Assembly: GCA_965249045.1 (NCBI GenBank)
Contig: OZ252213.1
Location: forward strand, 1,550,001 to 1,614,000
Direction of reading: 5' to 3'
Length of the DNA stretch: 64,000 nucleotides
DNA from: Nemesobacter sp965249045
GTDB lineage: Bacteria; Desulfobacterota_D; UBA1144; Nemesobacterales; Nemesobacteraceae
Part shown: in pieces, positions 24,288 through 33,430 of the stretch
How positions within the stretch are numbered: the first letter of the stretch is position 1
Layout: each line of letters opens with the position of its first letter
The notes under the pieces: model-generated
What the model was told of the DNA's origin: nothing
The model's input: the letters and a program-made list of their open reading frames with translations, nothing else
Databases searched by the model: none
Translations under genes and position numbers: made by a program

Positions 24288-25166
24288 GTGAATTTTTCTG
24301 AATATAAGAACAAAAAAGAAAATGCTCCTTTTATATCCTTTGAAGTCTTTCCTCCGAAAGACGATTCCGAATTCGAAAGACTGAAAGACACTCTCAAAAA
24401 ACTGGCTGGATTCTCGCCCAGCATTATAACCGTGACACACGGTGCCATGGGAAAGGGGCGTAAAAGAACCCTTGAGGTCGCCTCCTACGTAAAAAACGTT
24501 ATCGGGACGGAAAGTGCCTGTCACCTGACCTGCATAGGATCTTCTGAGAGAGAAATAGACCTGATGCTCGAGGGCATAGAGCAGGAAAAAATACGCAACA
24601 TAGTAGCACTCAGGGGAGATATTCCGAAGGAAGACGGCGAAAAACTGCTGTCCAACGGAGCCTTTCAACACGCAAATCAACTCGTGGAACACATAAGAAA
24701 GTCTGAAAAAGGAAAGTCTCGGCAGTTCTCCATAGCCGTTGCCGGCTATCCTGAAAAACATATTGAGTCCCCGAGCTTTGAGGAGGATATAGCGAATCTC
24801 AAGAAAAAGGTGGATGCCGGGGCCGATATCATAATCACGCAGCTTTTTTTCGATAACCGTTACTACTTTGATTACGTTGACAGGGTAAGGACAGCTGGAA
24901 TAGACCTTCCCGTTATCCCGGGCCTTATGCCCGTGCTTTCATCAAGGCAGGTGATAAGAATATCATCCCTTTGCGGAACGGAAATCCCCGAGTCACTGAA
25001 AAAGAAACTTGAGGACGCAGGAGATGACAACCGCAAAGCGGTGGAAATAGGAATCGCCCAGTGCAGAGACCAGGCAAGGGAACTTATCGCTAGAGGAGTA
25101 CCGGGAATTCATTTCTACGTTCTTAACAGAACCTCTCATATAGAAAGGATTCTGGAATCCATCTGA
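24288..25166 (+). CDS. metF: 5,10-methylenetetrahydrofolate reductase
   Basis: A 292-residue protein from a GTG preceded by cggggga. It is an FAD-dependent enzyme reducing methylene-THF to methyl-THF for methionine synthesis. Markers are ISFEVFPPKDDSEFERL (catalytic Glu), VTHGAMGK, HLTCIGSSEREI, NIVALRGDIPK and DAGADIIITQLFFD, all in family order. The stop overlaps the next start (TGATG), so it is coupled to the ubiE/menG gene. Confidence 0.97.
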   Translation: MNFSEYKNKKENAPFISFEVFPPKDDSEFERLKDTLKKLAGFSPSIITVTHGAMGKGRKRTLEVASYVKNVIGTESACHLTCIGSSEREIDLMLEGIEQEKIRNIVALRGDIPKEDGEKLLSNGAFQHANQLVEHIRKSEKGKSRQFSIAVAGYPEKHIESPSFEEDIANLKKKVDAGADIIITQLFFDNRYYFDYVDRVRTAGIDLPVIPGLMPVLSSRQVIRISSLCGTEIPESLKKKLEDAGDDNRKAVEIGIAQCRDQARELIARGVPGIHFYVLNRTSHIERILESI

Positions 25167-25843
25167 TGCCTGAAACGAAGAAAATTTTTGATGAAGTGGC
25201 AAGCCACTACGACTGGCTAAATACTCTGTTCAGTCTCGGAATCCACAAGCTTTGGAGAAAAAAGCTGGCAGATGAATTATCTGACACCGAGTACAATCTG
25301 GACATAGCAACAGGGACGGCAGAAGTTGCGATTGAGGTTGCGAAAAAATACCCTGCGGCCAAAACAATCGGAATCGATCCCAGCATGAACATGCTCCGGA
25401 TAGCGAAAAAGAAGATCGAAGACCTGGATTTCAGGGAGAAAATAGTGCTTGTGTCAGCTGCGGCGGAGAATCTTCCCTTCGCGGAAAAACAGTTTAACTC
25501 AGCTACAATAGCCTTCGGCATAAGAAACACCGTCGATTACGAACTTTCCCTGAGGGAAATAAGAAGGGTCCTAAGGGAAAACGGAAAACTTCTTATACTT
25601 GAATTCGCGATCCCGAGAAATCCCGTTTTCAAACCGCTCTACATGTTTTATTTCAAAGTTTTGATGCCACTTATCGGAAGCATTTACGGCAGGGGCAAGG
25701 AATACAGGTATCTGGCTGAGTCCACCGCCTCGTTTCCTCAGAGAAAGAATTTCATACGGCATCTTGAAAACGCGGGGTTTCGGGATTGCCGGTACTCAGA
25801 ACTTACAATGGGGGTAGTAGCTCTTTATCGCGCAACCAGATAA
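25166..25843 (+). CDS. ubiE: Demethylmenaquinone/ubiquinone C-methyltransferase
   Basis: A 225-residue SAM-dependent methyltransferase. The start IFDEVASHYDWLNTLFSLGIHKLWRK and the motif NLDIATGTAEVAIEVAKKYP (SAM site), GIDPSMNML, and TIAFGIRNTVDYELSLREIRRVL are characteristic of UbiE/MenG. It performs the last ring methylation of menaquinone or the C-methylation of ubiquinone; no other quinone genes are nearby to decide which. The start overlaps the metF stop by one base. Confidence 0.95.
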   Translation: MPETKKIFDEVASHYDWLNTLFSLGIHKLWRKKLADELSDTEYNLDIATGTAEVAIEVAKKYPAAKTIGIDPSMNMLRIAKKKIEDLDFREKIVLVSAAAENLPFAEKQFNSATIAFGIRNTVDYELSLREIRRVLRENGKLLILEFAIPRNPVFKPLYMFYFKVLMPLIGSIYGRGKEYRYLAESTASFPQRKNFIRHLENAGFRDCRYSELTMGVVALYRATR

Positions 25844-25873
25844 TCAGCGGTTGTCGATTCTTCGTTCTAAGAG

Positions 25874-26518
25874 CTACGGGTAAAGTCTGTTTATACTCCA
25901 GCCACCTTCGGGGGAAGGAAGGTATCTGAAACGGTCGTGAAGTCTGTTTTTCCTTCCCTGCCAGAACTCAAATCGCAGAGGATTTACCATGTATCCTTTC
26001 CAGAAGTCGGGCCGCGCTATACTCTTCCCCTTCCATTTAAGCCGGAACTGGTCGGATTGCTCTTCAAGCAACCGCCTGTCCGTAAGAACTTCGCTCTGTT
26101 TCGAAACGCACGCTCCTATACGGCTTTGACGAGGTCTTGACGCGAAGTATTCGTCAGCCTCCCCTTCGGGTAAAAGTGAAACTTCACCGTCCACTTTCAC
26201 CTGCCTTTCAAATTCGGGCCACCAGAAGCAAAGAGAAGCGACTGGGTTCTCGGCAATATCCCGGCCTTTGCGGCTAAGGGAATTTGAATAGAAGGAAAAA
26301 CCTCTTTCATCGTAGCCCTTGAGAAGGACCACTCTTGAGGACGGAAAGCCTCCAGATCCAACAGTCGATAGAATAAAAGCGTTGGGAAAATCGACTTCGG
26401 CTTCTAAAACCTGTCTGTACCAGATATCGAACTGAACAAAGGGGTTGTCGTCAAGATCTTTTCTCTCCAGTTTCAGTTTCAGGTACTGGCGTGAATTGAA
26501 TCTATTTTTTTTCGACAT
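25874..26518 (-). CDS. pdxH: Pyridoxamine 5'-phosphate oxidase
   Basis: A 214-residue FMN enzyme oxidising PNP/PMP to pyridoxal phosphate. Seen: SSRVVLLKGYDERGFSFYSN (FMN and substrate contacts), NPVASLCFWWPEFERQVKVDGEV, a SRPRQSRIGACVSKQS block, and the C-terminal WSINRLYP ending that matches the family's RLxP. It is 1 bp from the TIGR01777 gene on the same strand, and convergent to ubiE with a 30-bp gap that shows no clear terminator. Confidence 0.96.
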   Translation of the reverse strand: MSKKNRFNSRQYLKLKLERKDLDDNPFVQFDIWYRQVLEAEVDFPNAFILSTVGSGGFPSSRVVLLKGYDERGFSFYSNSLSRKGRDIAENPVASLCFWWPEFERQVKVDGEVSLLPEGEADEYFASRPRQSRIGACVSKQSEVLTDRRLLEEQSDQFRLKWKGKSIARPDFWKGYMVNPLRFEFWQGRKNRLHDRFRYLPSPEGGWSINRLYP

Positions 26519-26519
26519 T

Positions 26520-27416
26520 TTATCTCAAAACAATATCTTCAAGCGCGGAACCTAGGTCTTCATGTAAGAACTCGTAACCGCAGGAAAGAAGCTTCTCGGG
26601 GAAAACCATGCTGCCGGCAAGTATAGTGCAGCGACCCATCTCTCCGAAAAAAAGCCGTACGGCGAACGCGGGAACAGCAAGCCACGCAGGCCTTCGCAGA
26701 ATCCGCGCAAGCGTTGCGGTAAATTCCCTGTTAGTAACCGGATTCGGGGATACGGCGTTAACGGGCCCCCTTACCTCCTCATGTTCCAGCAGATAAACAA
26801 TTATCCGCGAAAGATCTTCTATCGAGATCCAGCTCAGGTACTGCTCACCACTTCCAACGACTCCCCCAAGACCCATCTTAAAGGGAAGCAGCAAAGAACT
26901 CAGCATGCCTCCTTTCCGGCTTAGAACAGGACCTGTGCGCAGATTTATGACCCTTACGCCAAAATCCGAAGCCTTGTTGGCCTCATTCTCCCACGCGCGG
27001 CAAGTATCGGGAAGAAACCCCGAACCGACCGCCGAGCGCTCAGTGAGTCTTTCTCTTCCTCTATCTCCATAATACCCGGTTGCCGAGGCGCAGATAAAAG
27101 TTTTAGGGGGATTACGGAGTCCCGAGAAAAGATTTACCAGGTAGCGGGTACTGAGTACCCTGCTTTGCCGTATAGAATCTTTTTTCTTCTCAGTCCATCT
27201 ACCTATTATGTTCTCACCCGAGAGATGAACAACGGCGTCAAAACCCTCAAGCAGATCCGGGTTGTCGACACGGCCACCCTGTGGATCCCAGAAAATCAGG
27301 CGCTCTCCCGCCGCGCGCGATCTTACTAGTCGCCATATTTCAGAGGAATTCGAAGAAATGACGTTGAGAAGATGGCTTCCTACGGTTCCGGTAGATCCTG
27401 AGACAAGTATCTTCAT
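26520..27416 (-). CDS. TIGR01777-type NAD(P)-dependent epimerase
   Basis: A 298-residue Rossmann protein starting MKILVSGSTGTVGSHLLNVI with the GxxGxxG nucleotide site. The family hallmarks are AVVHLSGENIIGRWTEKKK, CASATGYYGDRG, and a C-terminal DUF1731-like part (RRPAWLAVPAFAVRLFFGEMG ... LLSCGYEF). E. coli YfcH is the nearest known type; the substrate is unknown. It sits between pdxH (1 bp) and the LLM oxidoreductase (24 bp) in one transcription unit. Confidence 0.93.
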   Translation of the reverse strand: MKILVSGSTGTVGSHLLNVISSNSSEIWRLVRSRAAGERLIFWDPQGGRVDNPDLLEGFDAVVHLSGENIIGRWTEKKKDSIRQSRVLSTRYLVNLFSGLRNPPKTFICASATGYYGDRGRERLTERSAVGSGFLPDTCRAWENEANKASDFGVRVINLRTGPVLSRKGGMLSSLLLPFKMGLGGVVGSGEQYLSWISIEDLSRIIVYLLEHEEVRGPVNAVSPNPVTNREFTATLARILRRPAWLAVPAFAVRLFFGEMGRCTILAGSMVFPEKLLSCGYEFLHEDLGSALEDIVLR

Positions 27417-27440
27417 GTTTCTGGCTGAAAAACCAAGCGC

Positions 27441-28457
27441 TCACGAGGCAAAAGCCGCGATCAGTCGCTCCTGGTACTCTCTTACCTCCCTGAAATCGAG
27501 AAAATAATGCGGGGCGCTTAGCACCGGAAGGTCAATATATTCTCTGTACTCCTCCACTTTCTCCCCGCAATGTTCCGCGTCCCCGACAACGGCAAACGCT
27601 TCAACCATTTCATCACTGACGCCTTTTATCATCGCATGGACGTCCTTTTTGCGAAAAGCATCCCTTATACCTTCCACTTCCTCCGTAAAACCGTGAAGCC
27701 TGAAAGGAGGATCGTAAGCTTTTACCGTGGCGTAAAAGGCTACGGTCGCCCGGGCGGCTTCCCTTGCCTTTTCCCAGTCATCCGAGACAGCGCAGGTGAT
27801 TATCGAGCACTTCATGAAATTCCCGTTTTTTCTCTCCTGTTTTTCCAATCCTTCCTTGAGCGAAGGTGAAACCACTTTTTTTATATACTCAAGCGAACAG
27901 ACGACATGTCCCATGTAACCGTCCGCGATTTCGGCCGCGGCGCGAACCATGTTGCTTCCTATACCGGCCACGAATATCGGTATATTTGTTCTGACAGGCT
28001 CAAAAGCTCTTTTATACCCCCTTGTGTTTATACTGTAAAACTGTCCTTCAAAAACAATTTCCCTGTCCGTATGAACCTCGGACAGGATTTCCCTTATTAA
28101 CCCCACGCATTCCCTTATTCTCGCAACCGGCCTGTCTCCGTAGAAAACACCGTGGAAATTCTCATTTGTTCTCTTTGCTCCCGTACCAAGGCCCAGTATC
28201 AGCCTCCCCGAGCTTATTTCGTCAAGATCAAGAGAAGTAATGGAAGTAATCAGCGGGCTTCTAACAAAGGCAAGGGCAACTGCGGTACCGAGTTTTATCT
28301 TAGAGGTAACGGGAGCAACGGCTGAGAGTTGCTGAAAGGGGGTTCTATAAAGTTCCGTGGCCCAGACGGAGTGAAAATTCGCTTTCTCCGCAGCAACCGC
28401 AAGATCCTTGAGTTCTTCGATTGACCCGGCATCAAGTACAAATCCGACTCTTTTCAT
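27441..28457 (-). CDS. LLM-class flavin (probably F420-type) oxidoreductase
   Basis: A 338-residue TIM-barrel protein of the luciferase-like monooxygenase superfamily. Seen: FHSVWATELYRTPFQQLSAV near the front, TSKIKLGTAVALAFVRSPL, LGLGTGAKRTNENFHG, and IPIFVAGIGSNMVRAAAEIADG, all standard blocks of F420-dependent relatives. The reaction and substrate cannot be told, and whether the cell makes F420 is not shown here. First gene of a three-gene unit with the epimerase and pdxH. Confidence 0.85.
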   Translation of the reverse strand: MKRVGFVLDAGSIEELKDLAVAAEKANFHSVWATELYRTPFQQLSAVAPVTSKIKLGTAVALAFVRSPLITSITSLDLDEISSGRLILGLGTGAKRTNENFHGVFYGDRPVARIRECVGLIREILSEVHTDREIVFEGQFYSINTRGYKRAFEPVRTNIPIFVAGIGSNMVRAAAEIADGYMGHVVCSLEYIKKVVSPSLKEGLEKQERKNGNFMKCSIITCAVSDDWEKAREAARATVAFYATVKAYDPPFRLHGFTEEVEGIRDAFRKKDVHAMIKGVSDEMVEAFAVVGDAEHCGEKVEEYREYIDLPVLSAPHYFLDFREVREYQERLIAAFAS

Positions 28458-28556
28458 CAGATCTATTATAAATAATAAGGAGGCCGGAAAAAACCCACTC
28501 AGACTGCGCAGGGGAAAAAACGGAGGAATTTCTGATAAAAGTGAACGGGAGGAACT

Positions 28557-29135
28557 TTAATTCCCGGTCTTTTCGGAAGAATCGGCTTTCTCTTCCGGTT
28601 CTGAGGACTCAGCTTCGGCCACCTCGGCTTCACCCTGTTCGTCCATCTGGTCTTTGGTGGCTTCCTCTTCCTCGACAAGACCAAGTTCTTCTGCGGATTT
28701 TTTCTTCGAACTTTTCCTCGGCGCACTCTCTGTCTTCGCCTTGGGCTTTGCCTTTCGCCTTTTTCTCTTGGCTTTGTACTCTTCGGTCACAAGCTCAACA
28801 AGAGAAACAGGGGCATTATCTCCTCTTCTGTAACCAAGCTTTACTATTCTTGTGTAACCGCCAGGACGCTCCATATACCTCTGGGCAAGTTCGGAGAAAA
28901 GTTTCTCCACAACCAAACGATCCCTTATATAACCCAGAGCTTTTCTTCTCGCGTGAAGACTGCCGTTTTTACCAAGAGTTACGAGCTTCTCTACAACCCT
29001 TCTTATTTCTTTGGCTCTTGTATCCGTTGTGTTTATTTTGCCGTTACGCAAAAGGTCGGTAGCCATGTTGCGGAACATGGCCTTTCTGTGCTTCGTTGTA
29101 ACTCCCAGTTTTCTTCCCGATTTTCTGTGTCGCAT
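28557..29135 (-). CDS. rplQ: 50S ribosomal protein L17 with long charged C-terminal extension
   Basis: The first ~115 residues are ordinary L17 (RHRKSGRKLGVTTKHRKAMF ... GYTRIVKLGYRRGDNAPVSL). After TEEYKAKRKRRKAKPK the protein goes on for about 70 residues of low-complexity sequence, first Lys/Arg-rich, then Glu/Ser-rich (EEEEATKDQ ... SSEPEEKADSS). Total is 192 residues against about 127 in E. coli. Last gene of the alpha cluster, 24 bp after rpoA. Confidence 0.96.
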   Translation of the reverse strand: MRHRKSGRKLGVTTKHRKAMFRNMATDLLRNGKINTTDTRAKEIRRVVEKLVTLGKNGSLHARRKALGYIRDRLVVEKLFSELAQRYMERPGGYTRIVKLGYRRGDNAPVSLVELVTEEYKAKRKRRKAKPKAKTESAPRKSSKKKSAEELGLVEEEEATKDQMDEQGEAEVAEAESSEPEEKADSSEKTGN

Positions 29136-29159
29136 CTTTTTACCGTGTACGGACCTCGA

Positions 29160-30209
29160 TTACTGTTCAACACTCTCAGAACTCCGCTTCTCCTTTTCCT
29201 TCTCAAAAACCTCAGTATCTATAACCATCCCGAGGCTCAAGCCCATTTCCTTGAGTCTTTCACTGACTTCCTCAAGTGAGGTTTTTCCGAAATTCTCAAG
29301 ATCGAGAAGCTGCTGTTCCGTCTTCTGAACCACTTCACCGATGTATTTTATTTCCGCTTTCTTAAGACAGTTTATAGACCTTACAGACAGTTCCACATCC
29401 TCTATGGGGATAAAAAGCTTGTCGTCGGTTCCGCTTATACCCATGGACTCTTCCTCTTCAATCTTGTCTACGAGTTCCTCATCAAAATCAATGAAGACGT
29501 TTAGCTGCTGCTTGATAATCTTTGCACTGTAAGCAAGCGCCTCTTCGGGAAGAATCGTGCCGTTTGTCCATATTTCAATGGTCAGTTTCTGATAATCGGT
29601 TCTTTGTCCCACCCTGGCGTTGGTAACCGTGTAGTTAACTTTCTTAACGGGAGAAAAGAACGCGTCAACATGTATCAAACCTATTGACTTATGCGTCTCT
29701 CTTCTCGATACCGGCTCGTAGCCGCTTCCCATCTTCACGGTGAGTTCCATTTCAAGCTTTGCTACATCCGCTAAAGTCGCTATATGCTGTTCGCCGTTAA
29801 CCACTTCCACCATGTGGGTCGTAGCTATGTCGGACGCCTTGACTTCTCCCGGACCCTCCGCGCTCAGAGTTATTGTTTGCGGGTCGTAGGTATGCATTTT
29901 GAGATCCACGTTTTTTAGGTTCAGGATGATCTCTGTAACATCTTCCATAACTCCCGGTATGGTAGAGAACTCATGCGATACCCCGTCTATTACAGCGGCA
30001 GTAATCGCAGGACCCTGTATTGAGGAAAGAAGAACCCTTCTAATTGCGTTGCCAAGTGTAACGCCGTAACCCGGTTCCAGAGGTTCACAGATAAATTTGC
30101 CGTAGAAAGGAGTTGATACCTGCTCGTCTTTTTCAAGTGCTTTTGGATATTGTAAATCTCTCCAGTTTTTCTGAAAATTCTCCAAATTTGATCCCTCCGT
30201 CTGTGCCAA
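29160..30209 (-). CDS. rpoA: RNA polymerase alpha subunit
   Basis: A 349-residue protein. The N-terminal assembly domain shows KFICEPLEPGYGVTLGNAIRRVLLSS. The C-terminal domain shows ELSVRSINCLKKAEIKYIGE and LENFGKTSLEEVSERLKEMG, which contact UP-element DNA and activators. Residue blocks are complete. Placed between rpsD (6 bp) and rplQ as in most bacteria. Confidence 0.98.
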   Translation of the reverse strand: MAQTEGSNLENFQKNWRDLQYPKALEKDEQVSTPFYGKFICEPLEPGYGVTLGNAIRRVLLSSIQGPAITAAVIDGVSHEFSTIPGVMEDVTEIILNLKNVDLKMHTYDPQTITLSAEGPGEVKASDIATTHMVEVVNGEQHIATLADVAKLEMELTVKMGSGYEPVSRRETHKSIGLIHVDAFFSPVKKVNYTVTNARVGQRTDYQKLTIEIWTNGTILPEEALAYSAKIIKQQLNVFIDFDEELVDKIEEEESMGISGTDDKLFIPIEDVELSVRSINCLKKAEIKYIGEVVQKTEQQLLDLENFGKTSLEEVSERLKEMGLSLGMVIDTEVFEKEKEKRSSESVEQ

Positions 30210-30215
30210 GCTTTT

Positions 30216-30854
30216 TTAAACCCTTGAGTAGAACTCAACGATTAACTGTTCGTCTATTGGAACCGTCACGTCCTCTCTCTCGGGAAGCTTGGTTACAATT
30301 CCGCTGTAATTGTCCCTGTCAAGTTCAAGCCACTGGGGAAAACCCCTTCTCTCAAGGCCTTCAAGAGACTGGTTTACATGCGGGTTGTTCCTGGTTTTTG
30401 CTTTGATCTCTATTTTGTTCCCCTGCTCCACGCTGAAAGAGGGAATGTCGACTCTTTTGCCGTCCACAAGAACATGTCCAAGCCAAACCAAGTGCCTAGC
30501 CTCGTTCCGCGAACTTGCAAACCCGAGCCTGTAGACCACGTTGTCAAGCCTTCTCTCAAGAAGCAATATGAGCATGGCACCAGTCACTCCGCTTCTCCTG
30601 GCCGCCTCAGCAAAACAACGGCTGAACTGCTCTTCGGTCAGCCCGTAAATACGCTTAACTTTCTGCTTTTCCCTCAACCTTATTCCGTAGTCGGAGAACT
30701 TGGAACGACCTATCGAGGCCCCGTGAACTCCAGGTCCACGGTTAGGTCTTTTCTGGATGGCACACTTTGACGTATAACATCTAGCGCCCTTAAGAAAAAG
30801 CTGCTCGCCCTCTCTCCTGCAAAGCTTACATGATGGTCCTCTATACCTAGCCAA
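30216..30854 (-). CDS. rpsD: 30S ribosomal protein S4
   Basis: A 212-residue primary 16S rRNA-binding protein, starting MARYRGPSCKLCRREGEQLF. The N-terminal Cys pair (CKLC) plus a later Cys (KCAI) suggest a zinc-binding form, as in many non-gamma bacteria. The S4 domain RRLDNVVYRLGFASSRNEARHLV is intact. In E. coli S4 also represses the alpha operon; no such leader can be recognised here. Confidence 0.98.
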   Translation of the reverse strand: MARYRGPSCKLCRREGEQLFLKGARCYTSKCAIQKRPNRGPGVHGASIGRSKFSDYGIRLREKQKVKRIYGLTEEQFSRCFAEAARRSGVTGAMLILLLERRLDNVVYRLGFASSRNEARHLVWLGHVLVDGKRVDIPSFSVEQGNKIEIKAKTRNNPHVNQSLEGLERRGFPQWLELDRDNYSGIVTKLPEREDVTVPIDEQLIVEFYSRV

Positions 30855-30905
30855 TTACTTTTTTCCTCCTCGCAAACAACATGAACATGGCTTCTCCCAT
30901 AATGC

Positions 30906-31298
30906 CTACACTCTTCTCCTTCCTGGAGGTCTGCAACCGTTATGGGGAATCGGGGTAACATCCTTTATCATCATAACTTTCACTCCCGCGGCCTGGACGG
31001 CTCTTATTGCCGGCTCCCTTCCCGGACCTGGGCCGCTCACGTAAACATTAGCAGACTTTAGTCCAAAGGTCTTTGCCTTTTTTGACGCGTCATCCGCCGC
31101 CACCTGGGCCGCAAACGGTGTCCCCTTTCTCGTCCCCTTAAACCCCCTGTTGCCACCGCTTGACCAAGCTATGACGTTTCCCTTCATATCACTGATCGTG
31201 ATTATCGTGTTGTTAAAAGTAGCCTGTATGTTGACCACTCCATGTTCAACGAATTTCTTTGTTTTCTTCTTGGTGAATTTCTTCTTGCTCATTTGCAA
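30906..31298 (-). CDS. rpsK: 30S ribosomal protein S11
   Basis: A 130-residue protein ending VTPIPHNGCRPPGRRRV, the invariant S11 tail. The core shows ATFNNTIITISDMKGNVIAWSSGG and SGPGPGREPAIRA. It shapes the platform of the small subunit. Located between rpsM (9 bp) and rpsD (51 bp). Confidence 0.98.
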   Translation of the reverse strand: MQMSKKKFTKKKTKKFVEHGVVNIQATFNNTIITISDMKGNVIAWSSGGNRGFKGTRKGTPFAAQVAADDASKKAKTFGLKSANVYVSGPGPGREPAIRAVQAAGVKVMMIKDVTPIPHNGCRPPGRRRV

Positions 31299-31307
31299 AG
31301 ACCCTTC

Positions 31308-31688
31308 TTATTTACCAGTTTTTTTCTTCTTCGCTATCGCAGTGCCCCTGCGGCCTTTTCTAGTTCTCGCGTTTGACTTGGTTTTCTGTCCCCTCACCGG
31401 AAGTCCCATTCGGTGTCTCAGGCCCCTGTAACACCCTATCTCTATGAGGCGCTTTATGTTGAGCTGAACCTCTTTTCTCAGGTCTCCCTCAACTGTGTAC
31501 TCGCCTTCAATTATCGTTCGAAGTTTCGTTACTTCCTGATCGTCAAGATCTCTGGACTTCTTGTTTACGTCTATACCGGCTTTGGTAAGTATGACGTTTG
31601 AAGTCACCCTACCTATACCGTAGATATACGTAAGACCTACCTCCACTCTTTTGTTAAGCGGTATGTCAACCCCTGCTATTCTAGGCAT
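31308..31688 (-). CDS. rpsM: 30S ribosomal protein S13
   Basis: A 126-residue protein, MPRIAGVDIPLNKRVEVGLT at the start and GLRHRMGLPVRGQKTKSNAR near the end, the standard S13 blocks that contact helix 41/42 and the P-site tRNA. Follows rpmJ by 21 bp. Confidence 0.98.
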   Translation of the reverse strand: MPRIAGVDIPLNKRVEVGLTYIYGIGRVTSNVILTKAGIDVNKKSRDLDDQEVTKLRTIIEGEYTVEGDLRKEVQLNIKRLIEIGCYRGLRHRMGLPVRGQKTKSNARTRKGRRGTAIAKKKKTGK

Positions 31689-31709
31689 TAAGGCATGTCC
31701 TCCTGCGCA

Positions 31710-31823
31710 CTATCCTTGTCTCTGCTTGTGCCTTTTGTTAACACAGATCACCCGCACGACCCCTTTGCGCTTGATGATCTTGCACTTGTCACATATTTTT
31801 TTTACTGATGCCCTCGTTTTCAA
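31710..31823 (-). CDS. rpmJ: 50S ribosomal protein L36
   Basis: A 37-residue protein from a TTG at 31823: (M)KTRASVKKICDKCKIIKRK and then GVVRVICVNKRHKQRQG. The zinc ligands C-x2-C, C and H are all present (C11, C14, C27, H32). A longer frame that begins upstream is rejected because the extra residues have no match to L36 and overlap infA. It sits between infA and rpsM. Confidence 0.95.
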   Translation of the reverse strand: MKTRASVKKICDKCKIIKRKGVVRVICVNKRHKQRQG

Positions 31824-31842
31824 CTTGCTTCCGCCCCTGTCT

Positions 31843-32064
31843 TCACTTTTTGAGTCTGTAGGTGATTCTTCCCTTTGTAAGATCGTAGGGAGATATCTCA
31901 AGCTTTACCCTGTCTCCAGGAAGTATCCTTATGAACCTAGTTCTCATTTTGCCGGAGACATAGGCCAGCACCTCGTGATTGTTCTCTATTTCGACCATAA
32001 ACATCGCGTTGGGCAAAGCTTTCGTTATAGTTCCTTCAAACTCTATTTTTTCTTCTTTCTCCAT
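31843..32064 (-). CDS. infA: Translation initiation factor IF-1
   Basis: A 73-residue OB-fold protein (E. coli: 72), with FEGTITKALPNAMFMVEIEN and RFIRILPGDRVKLEISPYDL followed by TKGRITYR. It covers the A site during initiation. It lies 12 bp after map and just before rpmJ. Confidence 0.98.
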   Translation of the reverse strand: MEKEEKIEFEGTITKALPNAMFMVEIENNHEVLAYVSGKMRTRFIRILPGDRVKLEISPYDLTKGRITYRLKK

Positions 32065-32076
32065 TAGCTGTTGTTC

Positions 32077-32841
32077 CTAGTTAATCCTTTCGGTAAGAAT
32101 CTCAGGGCCGTTATCCGTGAGAGCCACCGTATGCTCAAAATGAGCGGAAAGTTTACCATCATAAGTAACCGCCGTCCACCCATCTTTAAGTATCTTTGTT
32201 TTCTCCAACCCCTCGTTCACCATGGGTTCTATGGCCATTACCATTCCAGAGCGAAGCTTTACTCCTCTTCCCGCGCCATTGCGGGGAATAAAATTTGGCA
32301 CCTGCGGTTCCTCATGGAGTTCCCGGCCTATGCCGTGGCCGACAAAATCCCTGACTATCGAAAAACCCTCGCTTTCAACGTAAGTCTGTATCTCTTTTGA
32401 TATGTCCATAACCCTGTTTGAGCCTGTCACCATATCTATCCCCTTGTAGAGGGAATTTCTGGTAACCCGCAGCAGCCTCTGCGCAACGGGCCGGATCTCA
32501 CCAATTGCGACCGTTATTGCCGAGTCGGCGTAATAACCGTCAAGCACCACTCCGAAATCTATTCCCACTATGTCTCCATCCCTAAGCACTTTTTTCTTCG
32601 AGGGGATACCGTGCACTACCTCTTCGTTAAGCGCAAAGCACACCGATGCGGGGTAATTCGCATAACCCTTAAAAGCGGCTTTAAAGCCTCCCGCCGCGCA
32701 CATTCTCTCCGCGATCTCATTAAGCTCCCAAGTGGTCACTCCTTCCTTTGCCTCTTCTTCAAGTCTCGTGAGCACTTCGGAAACCACCCTGCCAGCAGCC
32801 CTCATACGTTTGAGCTCTTCTTTGTTTTTCAAGCGAATCAT
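32077..32841 (-). CDS. map: Type I methionine aminopeptidase
   Basis: A 254-residue metalloprotease removing N-terminal Met. Metal ligands are visible as Asp in GDIVGIDFGVVLDGYYADSA, His in VGHGIGRELHEEPQVPNF, Glu in GMVMAIEPMVNEG and Glu in HFEHTVALTDNGPEILT. There is no N-terminal extension. The start overlaps the adk stop by one base. Confidence 0.98.
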   Translation of the reverse strand: MIRLKNKEELKRMRAAGRVVSEVLTRLEEEAKEGVTTWELNEIAERMCAAGGFKAAFKGYANYPASVCFALNEEVVHGIPSKKKVLRDGDIVGIDFGVVLDGYYADSAITVAIGEIRPVAQRLLRVTRNSLYKGIDMVTGSNRVMDISKEIQTYVESEGFSIVRDFVGHGIGRELHEEPQVPNFIPRNGAGRGVKLRSGMVMAIEPMVNEGLEKTKILKDGWTAVTYDGKLSAHFEHTVALTDNGPEILTERIN

Positions 32842-33407
32842 TACTGCAACTGTTTCAGCACGCCGTCTACTCTCTCGGCGATATCCGATATCTCTCCCAC
32901 TCCTTCGACCGTACGCAGGACACCGGCCTTTCCGTAAAAATCCTTAAGAGGAGAGGTCTGATCCTTGTAAACTCTCAGCCTATTCTTTATCACATCCTCC
33001 GTGTCGTCCTGCCTGCCCTCTATTTCCTGACGTTTAATTATTCGCTGCACAACCTCTTCGTCGGGAACTTCAAGAAAAATAACCGCGTTAACGCCAATTC
33101 CGGCAGCGGAGAGAATACTGTCAAGAGATCTTGCCTGCTCCATAGTCCTCGGGAAACCGTCAAGCATAAAACCTCCCTCGCCAAGCCCGGAGATCTTCAG
33201 TCTTATTATTTCCGTCACGACTTCATCGGGTACGAGTTCTCCTTTGTCCATAAACGATTTTGCGTAAAGTCCAACCTCGGTCTCATTTTTTATGGCTTCA
33301 CGCAGCACGGTTCCAGTTGATATATGCTCAACTCCGTATTTCTCCCTTATGAAATCAGCCTGCGTTCCCTTTCCCGCCCCGGGCGGCCCGAACAGTATCA
33401 GTCTCAT
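32841..33407 (-). CDS. adk: Adenylate kinase, short form
   Basis: A 188-residue enzyme (AMP + ATP to 2 ADP). P-loop ILFGPPGAGKGTQADFI, AMP site HISTGTVLREAI and GFMLDGFPRTMEQA, and lid region RIIKRQEIEGRQDDTEDVIKNR. The lid is the short version without the zinc-finger insert, accounting for 188 instead of about 214 residues. Between secY (23 bp) and map (1-base overlap). Confidence 0.97.
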   Translation of the reverse strand: MRLILFGPPGAGKGTQADFIREKYGVEHISTGTVLREAIKNETEVGLYAKSFMDKGELVPDEVVTEIIRLKISGLGEGGFMLDGFPRTMEQARSLDSILSAAGIGVNAVIFLEVPDEEVVQRIIKRQEIEGRQDDTEDVIKNRLRVYKDQTSPLKDFYGKAGVLRTVEGVGEISDIAERVDGVLKQLQ

Positions 33408-33430
33408 AGTCTCCGGTATTCTCCTTTTCC

